Assembly: GCA_964444795.1 (NCBI GenBank)
Contig: CAYUIQ010000007.1
Location: forward strand, 11,545-75,544
DNA: 64,000 nt
Reading direction: 5' to 3'
Origin: JABMRP01 sp964444795
GTDB taxonomy: Bacteria; Planctomycetota; Planctomycetia; Pirellulales; Thermoguttaceae
Made by a program: the position numbers and the translations under genes. This document shows, in pieces, positions 49,479 through 61,400 of the stretch. Numbering within the stretch: position 1 is the stretch's first letter; the number at the start of each line of letters is the position of its first letter. The notes beneath the pieces are model-generated. The model did not search any database and was not told where the DNA came from. It was given only the letters and a program-made list of their open reading frames with translations.

Positions 49479-52400
49479 ATGTGGTTGCGGAATCTTTTCG
49501 GCAAGCAGGCCAAATCTTCTTCTCCTTCTTCTTCGTCGAGCAAGAGGCCGTCACGCCGGCGTCCCGGCTTGCGTCAGACTCGCTTCGAGCCGCTCGAGCA
49601 ACGACGCCTGCTGGCTATCACACCGGGCTTTGATATTGGCACCGGCGTGTTGACATTCGACGGCGACACGGCGGACGACACGCTGACCCTGGAGTTCGAT
49701 GCCGCGGGCACGACCGTCTCGTACGATCTGCACGATGGCAACGGTTTCGCAACGCAAGCCGGGGTCAACGAAGTCGCTTTCAACGGCGACGATGGCAGCG
49801 ACACGCTGATCGTTGACCTAAGCAATGGGAACAACGTCTCTGTCGGCGGAATCGACTTCGACGGTGGCGACAGTACCAGCGCACCGGGCGATTTACTGCA
49901 AGTCATCGGCAATGGGACCAGCGCAGTCAGTTACACACCCGACGCCGTCAATACCGGCAGCGGCACGGTCGACACGGGCGGCGGGCCGATCACCTTCAGC
50001 AGCCTTTCCCCGGTGCTGGTCGACAACGTCGACTCGTTGACGTTCGTCTCGCCCGGCGATCAGGACGACGTGACCGTCGAGAATCCGGTGCTCGGCTCCA
50101 CGGCCAAGGGGTTGATTACCGGCACGACCGACAACGTGGCCTTCGAGTCGGTCACCTTCACCGATGTTCGCGTGCTCACCCTCGACCTGACCGATTCCGA
50201 CACGGGCACGGGCGACACGGTTCACATCGCCGCTCAGGTCGACGGGTTTACCGGATCCGCGGGAGTGGAATTGGAAACGCTCAGCGTACGCACGGGCGAT
50301 GGCGACGACACGCTGACGGTCGACATGCCGTTGGTCGGCAACGTGGATTGGGACGCCGGAGGCGGGGCCACGGACACCGACGCGTTGATTGTCAACGGCC
50401 AGACAGATCAGGCCGACACGATTGAGTTCCTTGGAGGAGCCCCAGGGGCCACATTCACCAGAGAAGGCATGATCGACGTCTCGTCGTCAACCGGGACCAT
50501 CGTGTACGATACCACGCAACTAGGCGAGTCGGACCAGATCACCATCCACACGGGCAACGAAGACGACTCGGTCGAGATTCGTCTGGTCAACGCGCAGACC
50601 CCGGACCTTATCATACCGAACATCGTGGTCGACGGCGGTGCGGGCAGCACGGATGACCTGACCGTCTTGGGCCGCATCGACGAGCAGACGCATAGCGGTC
50701 TGGACGACACGTTCGAGGCCGACTCCTTGGCCGCCGGTCAAGGGCGCGTCCGGTTGGTGGAAACGGGCCATCTCACCACGTTTACCAACGTCGCCGGCCG
50801 CGTCACCGTCGACGGCAACGGCGGCACCGACGAACTGTACGTCGCCGGGCGTGCCGCCACGACCGACGTGGTGACCGTTGCCCCCGATCTCACTCCGGCC
50901 GCCGACTTCTCCGTGGCGATCGATACTTTGACGACCTTCTACGGCAATCGCGTCGAGGAACTGTACGTGGCTCCCGGCGACGATGCCATCGGTGACACGA
51001 TCAACGTCACGCCGCTGGCCAACGTGCCGGTGAACATCGACGGCGGCACTCCCGGCTTCGATGTCTTGCCTGACGGCGATGCGCTGACGGTCGACGTCAG
51101 CGGAGCCGCGGGCGTTCCGGCCTTGGATCTCTTGGGCATCGGAACGGGGCAGTTCACCGACAGCCTCGGCGCTTTCGCGCCGGTCAGTTACCAGAATATC
51201 GAGAAGATCAATTCGCTGGGTATGACGACCGATCTCGTGATCGACGCCGACCTGCTCGCCCCGGGTAATGCCGGCGACGGCACGGCCGATGCGTTCGGCT
51301 TGGCGCTCGACTCGACCTTCACTGCCGTGGTGATCTCCATTGACGGCACTCCCGTTTTCGTACAGGACCTGGTCTCCGTCAACAGCATTACGATCAACGG
51401 CTCGATCGACGAGGATACACTAACGGTTGACAACACGGGCGGATTGGTCAACCTCGGCGGGATGGTCGAACCGGCCGGCAGTATCACCTTCAACGGCGGG
51501 GCGGGTACGGGGGATCGGATGGACATCATCGGTGACCCCGGTACGGCGATCGCCCGAGAAACCTACATGGTCAACGGCCCCAGCTCCGGTGACATCATCT
51601 TCGATCCCAACGACAGTGCGGGCCCCGGCGCCGCCGGGACCCTCGACAACGCGGCGCAGGTGATTACCTTCACCGGGTTGGAACCGATCGGCGACACAAC
51701 GCCGGTGGCCAATTTCGACATGTTCCTCACCTCCTCGCTGGATACGGTCAATGTGGTCGATGGTCCGGCGGTCGACGGCTTCGTCACCACCGAGATCAAC
51801 GACAGCGGGACCAACCGATTCGAGCTCGTCCAGTTCGCCAACAAGGCCAACGTCACCGTCAACGGCATGGGCGGGTCCGACGTTTTCACCGTCAATAATC
51901 CCGCACCGGCCGCCGGTTTGGCGTCGCTCAACCTGTATGGCAACGAACTGACCGACGGCGCGATCCAGGTCGACGACAATGCGGTCGATCGCTTCGAGAT
52001 CGAGGCCATTGGCGCCGGCGCGACCATCGCTGCTCTCGGGCAGGGCGGTAACGATACGTTCAATGTCGACCAGGCGGACAGCCTCGACGGCATCATCGGC
52101 AACGTCAACATCGACGGAGGCGACGGCACCAACGATTGGCTCAACGTCACCGATACGGCCTCCACGACCGCCGACGCGGGAATTACGCTTTCGGCAAGCG
52201 CGATCACCGGTGCCTCCAGCGGCGCGATCGGTTACGCGGCCGTCGAAAGGCTCATCCTGGAGGCCAATGACCAGGGCAACACGATCGACCTGCTCGGCAC
52301 GGCCCTGGGAACCGACACGAGAGTCTATTCCGGTGCCGGCGACGACGTGGTGACCGTGGGCGGCCCCGCGACGCTCGAAGCGGTCCAGGGCGCGCTGACG

Positions 52401-55400
52401 ATCGACATGCAGGGCCAGTCGGCCAGCGGTGCCGACCAGCTCATCATCGACGACTCCCTCGACGCGACCGGCGACACGGCGACGATCACGGCGGGCCAGA
52501 TCACCGGCCTGGGACCCGTGGCGATCAATTACAGCGTGGCCTCGGTCGAGAATCTGGCCGTGCGGACCGGTCTCGACGCCGACACGATCACCGTCACTTC
52601 CGCCCGGGGTATCGCGCTGGACGCCGGCGGCGGCGATGATGTGGTCACGATCAACAACTCCGCTTCATATACCGGCGACAACACGTTCCGCGGCAACGCA
52701 GGCAACGACGAGTTCACGTTGAACGTCACCGGCAACATCGCCGGCGACAGCCTGACCATCGAGGGCAACGATCCGGCGGGCGACCCGGCCAACGTCGACC
52801 AACTCACGATCAACGACCTGGGATTCGCCGCGCGCGTTCTGACGGTAACGGCTCTGGGCGGCAACGACGTCGAAATCACCGGCCTTGGCAACCCACTCAC
52901 CGTCGCCACGACCGAATTGATCGACTACCAGGGCAACTTCTCCAACGACGACGAGGTAACCGTCGTGGGTACGCTCGGCGACGACACGTTCACCGTCACG
53001 CCCGTCTCGGACAACGCGGCGACCGTGTTGTTGAACGCGGGGGCGGACGTCGAACTGAGCCTCAGCGGAATCCGTGCCGGAAGCCCCGGAAATATCGGAC
53101 TGTTGATCGACGGGAACGCACAGGTCGGGCCCGACGGCGATACGTTGATCTACGACGGCAGCGCCCAACTGGATCTCGGCGGACCTGGAGCGGGAATCCT
53201 CACGGCGGCCGGCGCGCCCGACGTCGAGTACCTGGATATCGAAACGCTTGACGTAACCGGATTCCTCGGGATCGGAATCGACGCTGACACGGATCCCACC
53301 AACGGAGCGAACAACGGCACGGCCGACACCTTCCTCGTGCAACGCAGCGGAGTCAACGGGGTCGATCTGCAAGTTCGCGTCAACGGCATCTTGGTCTACA
53401 GCGAACTATTTGCCGACGTCGAGGCGCTGTTCATCAACGGCTCCAGCGACCGGGATACGCTGACGGTCGACAACGGCGGCGGGCTGGTCAACCCGATTGG
53501 CGGTATCTTCTTCGACGGCGACGCGCTGGGCAACAACACCCCAGGCACGGCCGACCAGTTGAACATCACCGGCAACCCGTTGATCACGATTCTCCGCGAG
53601 ACGTATACCGTTACCGGTCCCAATTCGGGCGTGATCGTACTCGATCCCAACGACAGCGCGGGCGTGGGCGCCGTTGGCACGCGCGACGGCGACGAGCAGG
53701 TGATTACCTTCACCGGGCTGGAACCGGTCGCCGACACGACGCCGGTGGTCGACTTCGACATGTTCCTCACCGCGGCTCCCGACACGGTCAACGTCGTCGA
53801 CGGCCCGCTCATCGCCGGGGTGCTGACCAACGAAATCAACGACGGCGGCACCGGCACATTCGAGCTGATCCAGTTCGGCAACAAGACCAACGTCACGATC
53901 AGCGGCCTCGGCGGAGCCGACACCTTCACGGTGAACAACCAGGGCGCGGCCACGGGGCTGACCAACCTCGATCTGTACGGCAACGAGCGTCCCGGCGGTT
54001 CGGCCGCCGATGATGCTTCGGCCGACGTGATGAACGTCCAGGCCACCGGCGCCGCGGTCACGACCCGGCTGTTCGGCCAGGACGGGGACGACCAGTTCCG
54101 GCTCTCCAGCACGGCCGGCACGACGGCCAGCCTTGACGGCGCCGTCCATATCGACGGCGGCGTCGGCACGGACGATGCCGAGATCGACGATTCGGCCGGC
54201 TTGGATGCCAACGTGACGTTGACGGCCACGACGATCAGCGGCATCGCCCCGGGAACGATCACCTACGCTACGATCGAAGATCTTCTGATCGACACGGCCG
54301 ACGCCGGAACGACGGTCTTCGACGTGCTGAGCACGGCCGCCGGCACGGACACCACGCTGGAATTGACCCACAGTTTCAATCCGTCCACGGTCACCGTCGG
54401 CAACACGACCGCCGATTTCGGCACGTTCCCCGGCAATCTGGCCAACATCAACGGCTCGCTCCACCTGACCGATTTGGACGGCACCGTCCGTCTTCAAGTG
54501 GACGACTCGGGTGACGCCACGTTCGACGTCGGCACCATCGGCACGACCGGTCCGATAACGGAGATCACCGGTTTCAGCCCGGCGACGATTTCCTACGCCA
54601 TCAACGTCGTCGACGACTTGCATCTGCTTGCCGGTAGCGGTGGCGACGATATCACCGTCGACGACACCACGGCGACCCAGGAGACGACCGTCGACGCGGG
54701 GCTCGGTAACGATACCGTCACCATCAACGGCGACAACCTGACCGCCTTCAATACCTTCCTCGGCAACACGGGCAACGATCGTTTTGTCCTCAATGTGACC
54801 AGCACGATCGCCGCGGCCAGCCTGGCAATCGAAGGAAACGACCCGGGCGGTGACGCGGCCAATCGCGACGTTCTGGAAATCAACGACCTGGGAGTCGGAG
54901 TCCGCACCCTTTCGATGCAGTATCCGACCCCGACCAGCGGAAGCCTGACGATCACCGGTCTTGGCACCACGGTCAACGCGGCGACGATCGAGACGGTCGA
55001 CTACGACGGCGGCGCCGACAACAACGATCTGGTCACCGTCGAAGCGCCCAATGACGTCGATTTGATCAACGTAACACCCACCGGCACCGCCAGCGCCGAC
55101 ATCGTGATCGACGGCGGCCTGACGGGCGGGGCCTTCGGTCCGGATCTATCGCTCGGCGGGTTGGACACCACCGACGGCCTGATGATCGACGGCAACGTAC
55201 CGACGTTCTTCAGCGACCCCGGCGACACGTTGTTCTACAACGATTTCGGGCCGGCCTTCCTCGATTTCGATTCCACGCCGGGGGCGGGCACGATCTTCCG
55301 CACCGGCGTGTTGGACGTTAACTTCCGCGACATCGAGTTCATTGACAGCATCAACCCGCTGGGGATCGTGATCGACGCCGACGACGCCGGAGCCGGCAAC

Positions 55401-58400
55401 GCCGACAACGGCATTCCCGACGATTTCCTGATTCGGCTCGACGCGGCCACGGGCACGGAGATCGAAATTATTGTCAACGGGGTCCTGCTGCCGGCCATCT
55501 CCGTCACCGATGTCGAGAGCGTCTTCTTCAACGGCTCCAGCGACGAGGACACGCTGACCGTCGACAACGCCAACGGGCTGATCGTTTTGCCCGGCGGCCT
55601 TTCCTTCGACGGTAACGGCGTACTCGTCGGCAACGATACGCTGAGGATCGAAGGCGATCCCAGTCTGGCGACCGTTCCGACGGCCGTCCTTCGCGAGACG
55701 TATCTCACCGGGCCGGGCGTGCCCGTCGGCATGGGCGGTCCGCTGGGTGCCGCCGACGGCATCCTCATTCTCGATCCGGACAACGTCGATTACACCAACA
55801 CCAACGGCAACGAGCAAGTCATCCGCTTCGAGGATCTGACGCCGGTGATCGACACCACGCCGGTCGCGCAACTCGACATCGTCGGCACACCCGACGTCGA
55901 CAGCATCGAGGTGGTCGACGGCGCCTTCGGCATGACCCGGGTACAAGAGGAGTCCAACGGCTTCGAAAGCATCGAATTCACCGAGAAGTCGATCGTGACC
56001 GTCCACGCCATGTTGGGAGACGATACGATCCGCGTCGACAACTCCAATCCGGCGGCGGGGCTGACCGAATTGCGGCTCTACGGTAACGACGGGATCGGCA
56101 CGAGCTTCATCAACGACGCCGATACCTTCAACATCGAAGCCACGGCCGCGGCCGTTTCGACTCAAGCATTCGGCCAGCGCGGCGAAGACGTCTTTAACAT
56201 CGAGGACAACGGCACCCTCGACCGCATTCTCGGCGCCGTCACCGTCGACGGCGGTTTCGGTAACGACGACCTCAACGTCGACGACAGCAATAGCCTCGGC
56301 GCCGAAATGGTTACCGTGACCGCTGCCACGATCGAAGACATTGCCGCCGGGCTGATCACCTACGGCAGCCTCGACGCCGGTACGATTACCATCTCGCACA
56401 ACGACGAAGCACAGATCTTCAACGTCGAGTCGACCGCCGTGGGCCTGACGGCGACGGTGCTTAACACGGGCGACGGCGACGATCTGATCAACGTCACCGA
56501 TGCGGCAACCAATCAGGCCGCCGGGGTGCGAAGCCCGATCGACGTCAACGCCGGATCCGGCGGCGCCGACCGCCTGGTCATCGACGACTCCGGAACCACC
56601 GCTTCGAGTACGTTCCACATGAACGACACGGAGATCGGCGGCGGCGTGTTCGGCGGCACGGTCACCACCGGCGGCCTGTTCGGCTTCGGCGGACTCGTCC
56701 TCTACGACGGCGATCTGGAGCAGATCAGCGTCCTGGGGCCCGACGCCTCGACGGCCAACAACACCTACAACATCGACGCCACCGGCGTGGCCCAAGCGGG
56801 CTCCGGAACGGTCGACATCGTCGACGGTCAGGGCAATGCCACGCTGAGCATCCAGGCCGACCAAATGGCCGCTCTGGCCGACCATGCGTTCGACGGCGGC
56901 ACCGGCACGGACACGTTCAATGTCCATCTGGCCGACGGACTGGTTGCCACCGGTACCAGCTTCACCGTGCTCGGCGGAGACCCGGCGCTCGATTCGAGTA
57001 ACCGGGACGTGGTGAACGTGGAAGACGCGGGTGGCGCCCGGACCACGACGTTCACCTACCTGGATACGGCCGGACAGGCCACGATCGACATCGACGGCGG
57101 CACACTACTGGAACTCGACGGCGTCGAGACGGTCAACAGCCTCGGCGACGGCGCCGACGACGACACGGTCACCGTGGTGGGAACCACCGGCGACGACCTG
57201 CTGACGGTAGCTCCGACGGCGGCCGACGCGGCGCTGGTCTTCCTCGGCGGCGATCCGTGGGACGGTCCGGCGGCCGAGGGCGATTTCTTCGACCAATTCC
57301 CCGGCGTGGCCGGCGGCGGCAGCGGACCCGATCTGAAAATCGAGGATATCGCGCCCGGCGGAATCACATTCGACGGCGGCGGATCCACCGACGGCGATCA
57401 GCTTTACGTTCATGCCCCCGGCAGCGATGACCCCAACGAGCCCGCCAACGAGGGCGATCTGGTCGACGCGAACACCACCGGCGACGTGTTCGGATTCGGC
57501 AACGGCGTGATCATCCCCGGCGCGACGGCCATGGGATTGCCCGACGCCCGCGACGTGATCACTGTGACCGACGGTCAGGTCACGATCGAAAACAACGGCA
57601 CGATGCTGCTGCCGGTGAATCTGGCCACGACGAGCTTCGTGCAGGCCAACGATCCGCTTCGCGTTGGCCTGACGGTCAACACGGGCTTCGAGACGGCACC
57701 GGGCGCCGACGGCATCGCCGACGATATCCTGGCCGAGTTGTCCTTCAACTTCGCGATACAGATCAACGGCGGCGATCCCGACCCGGACGCCGACCTCACC
57801 GACACGATCCCACCCGACGGCGACCGCCTCACCGTGCTGACGCCCGCGGAGGTCAACGTCTATAGCAGCAAGGCCGCCACGCCGGCCGACGCCCCGATCG
57901 TAACGATCACCTCGGGCGGTTCGCTCGGCCTGGGCTTCAGCTCGATCGAGAGCGTGACGCTCACCCCGGGCGCGGCGAGCCAGACGGTCAACATCTTCGG
58001 CGACAACAACGACGCGGCGATCGATCAGAACGACAACTACGTGATCACCGGTACCGATGTCGATTCGGACCTGTTGCCGATCGCCGGCGTGCAAGACCGC
58101 TACCAGCCGGACACCGACGGCACGAACGAGTTCGTTCTGGAGATCAACGGCAGTTCGCCGATCGGGTTCCGCAACGTGGTCCATCTTAACGTGATGGGCG
58201 ACGACGAAGCGGGAACTGACAGCGACCCGCCCACCGACATCGATCGGCTGGAGATCACACCCTACGCCGACGACACGCCGGCGGGCTGGGGAATCGACGT
58301 GGCCTTCGACGAGGGCAACCCCGGTGCCGACGGCATCGATAACCCCGACCTGCTGGTCATCAACGGCGTCGCCGGCGTTTCCGAGGAAACGGTTGTCGTA

Positions 58401-61400
58401 CCCTCCGGCGACGGCAGCGGCCAATTGATCGTCAACAATGCCGCCAGCAACACGCCGATCACGGTCATCGATTACACAACCAACACGGGCATCGAGATCG
58501 TCGCCAACGACGGCGCTGCCGGCGATACCGACGTGCTGGTGTTGCACGGAACCGACGGCACCACCACCGAGGCCAGCGGCGACGATACGTTCAACATCGA
58601 CTTCGACGCGGACGCCAACGCGGCCAACCCGGTGATTTCGGTCACCGACACGCAGTCCGGCGAGGTGCTCTACCAGGTGATCTCGACGACTAACGTCGGG
58701 ACGCTCAACGTGGCGACCGACGACGGGATCGATCGGATCAACCTGACGCCCTCGGACAAGGTCTCGGTGATGGTCGACGGCGGAGATCCGATCGGCATCA
58801 TCCCCGGGACGGGCGACGTGCTCAACCTGCTGTCCGGCGGTGACGCCTTCACCTTCCAAGCCGGCCCGGAGGCCGACTCGGGGGCCTTCTTCTTCAGCGG
58901 CTCCCAGCCGATCAGCTTCGACAACATCGAGGAACTGTTGATCGACGACGAGCCGTTCTCGCCGCTTCTGCCCGACCGGTTCGAGCCCAACGACAGCATC
59001 CCTGAGGCGACGATTCTCGGGTCGATTCCCAAGATCACGCTCCGCGACCTGACGATCCACAGCGAGGGCGAAGCGGAAACCAACGACGATTACTTCCGCA
59101 TCACGGCCGCCGAGACCGGGCTGCTGATCGTCAACGCCTTCTTCGTCGACGAAGAGCGTGATGGTGGCGACGGGGTCGTAATCAGTGTAGGTGCGAACCT
59201 CGACATCGAGATTCTCGACGCCGACGGCAACCAGATCGCGTTGTCCGACTCGACGACCGACGACGAGCAACTGATTATTCCGGTGGTTTCCCAGGAGGCC
59301 TACTTCCTCCACGTTTACAGTGTCGACGGCGAGCCGAACGCCTATACGTTGGAAATCGAGAACTTCGCCGCGCCGGTACCCACCAACGTGACCCTCGATC
59401 CTAACGACGACACGGGAGCCAGCAACCAGGATCGGGTCACGGCAACCGCCGACCCGCGACTGTTCGTGCAGGCCGATCTGAGCAGTTACCCGGCCAATTG
59501 GATCCTGAGCTCCGCCGACGTGCCTGGAACACCGGGTGCGGCCGTCGAGGTGTTCGTCAACGGTCAGTCCGTCGGCATTGCCGATCCGGTGGGTACCTCC
59601 ACCAGTATTTTCGCGATTGACGGGCAAATGGCGCAGGACCTGCACATCGGGTTCCCCGGCGACACGGACGCCTTTGGATACACCAATATCGTCAGTGCCG
59701 CGGTGGTCATCTTCGACGGGCAAACGACACAGGCTACCGGTACTACGGTGCGATCGGAAAGCCTGTTGGTCACCTTCGACCCGAATGCCCCCAACGCGAC
59801 GTTGATTACGCTGGACATGCTCGACGCCAGCGACACGGGCACCAGCTCGACCGACAATCTCACGAGCATCTCGCAGCCGGCCTTCGCCGGAGTGGCCGAG
59901 GTCAACACGATCATCCGCATCTTCGCCAACGGTGAACTGGTTGGTCAAACCGTGGCCGGTTCCGACAACACGGCCATCGAGCCGAACGACGGGTTGGGCG
60001 CCTGGGAGATTACCGTCGAGCCGCTGGCCGACGGCACCTATACGATGACCGTCTCCAGCGAAGACACCGCCGGCAACATCAGCGATCCGGCTGAAGGACC
60101 GTCGCTCGACATCACCGTCAACTCGGCCGCGCCGCAACGTCCCACCATCGACTTGCTCAATCGCGACGATACGGGACAGTCGGACCTCGACAACGTGACC
60201 ATCGGCGGTCCCTTCCTGGGCGACGGCATCGCCGATTTCCGCGTCACCAGCGATCCGGATACGGTTGTCGACATCAAGGACGGCAATACGGTTATCTTCG
60301 CCGGTTTGGCCATCGGGGCCAGTGGCGATGCGATCGTCCAGATCAACTTCGACGATTTGGAAGTCAACGGCGGCTTCCCGGCCGAGGGACCGCATCCCCT
60401 AAGCGCCGAAGCGTTCAACGACGCCGGCGGCTTCACCCAGTCGGAAGAACTGCTGGTGACGGTCGACTTCACCGCCCCGGACCAGCCGGCAGTGCCGAGT
60501 CTCGTCTCCTCCAGCGATACGGGCACCGCTGGCGACGCGATCACGGCAATCCACCAGCCGGCCTTCACGGGTCTGGCCGAGGCCAACGCGAGGATCCGAA
60601 TCTTCGCCGACAACGGCACCGGGCCCAGGCTCGTGGGCGAGGCCGTGGTCAACTCCGACCAGAGCGACCCGACCCCTGGCCCCGAGGAGACACCGGTCGA
60701 CGGGCTGGGCGTCTGGGAGATTACCGTCGAGCCGCTGGCCGACGGCATCTACAGCATCACCACGGAGCTTGAGGATCTGGCCGGCAACATCAGCCTGCTC
60801 AGCGATCCGTTGGAAGTAACCATCGACACGCTGCCGCCGCAACGACCGACCCTCGATCTGCTGGCCGCCCACGACACGGGCAGTTCCGATTTGGACAACG
60901 TCACCCAGGGCGATCCGGCCCAGCCCGGCACGGCTCAATTCCGTGTCTCGGCGGAAGCCGGTTCCGAGGTGGTGATCAAGGACGGCGAGACGGTGATCGA
61001 CCAGTTCGTTATGCCCGCGGGTGGGGGTGGATTTACCAACCGCACGCTGACGCTGGCCGAGGGCTCGCATCCGCTAAGCGTCGAGGCATTCGACACGGCC
61101 GGCAACCGCAGTGCCCAAGCCGAAGAACTGGTGGTCACCGTCGACATGACCCGGCCGGACGAGCCAACGATCCCCGATCTGCTGGCTTCCAGCGATTCGG
61201 GATTGGCCGACGACGATAACGTGACCAACGTCAACGCTCCCGCCTTCAGCGGAACGGGTGAAGCCAACGCCCTGGTTCGCGTGTACGCCAACGGGCTGCT
61301 CGTCGGGCAAGGCGTTGTTGGTTCGGCGGAAGCGGGCGGTGGCGAGCCCGGCTCCACCACGGGAGTCTGGGAAGTGACCGTCGAGCCGCTGGCCGACGGC

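Noticed and set aside
55146..56927. 593-codon minus-strand frame
   Set aside because: Same explanation as the other antisense frames under the giant gene.
57105..60395. 1096-codon open frame on the minus strand
   Set aside because: It is antisense to the giant LEPR-XLL gene, low-complexity (Asp/Gly/Arg/Val-rich) and without a ribosome site. Long antisense frames are expected opposite Asp/Gly/Thr-rich GC-rich genes.
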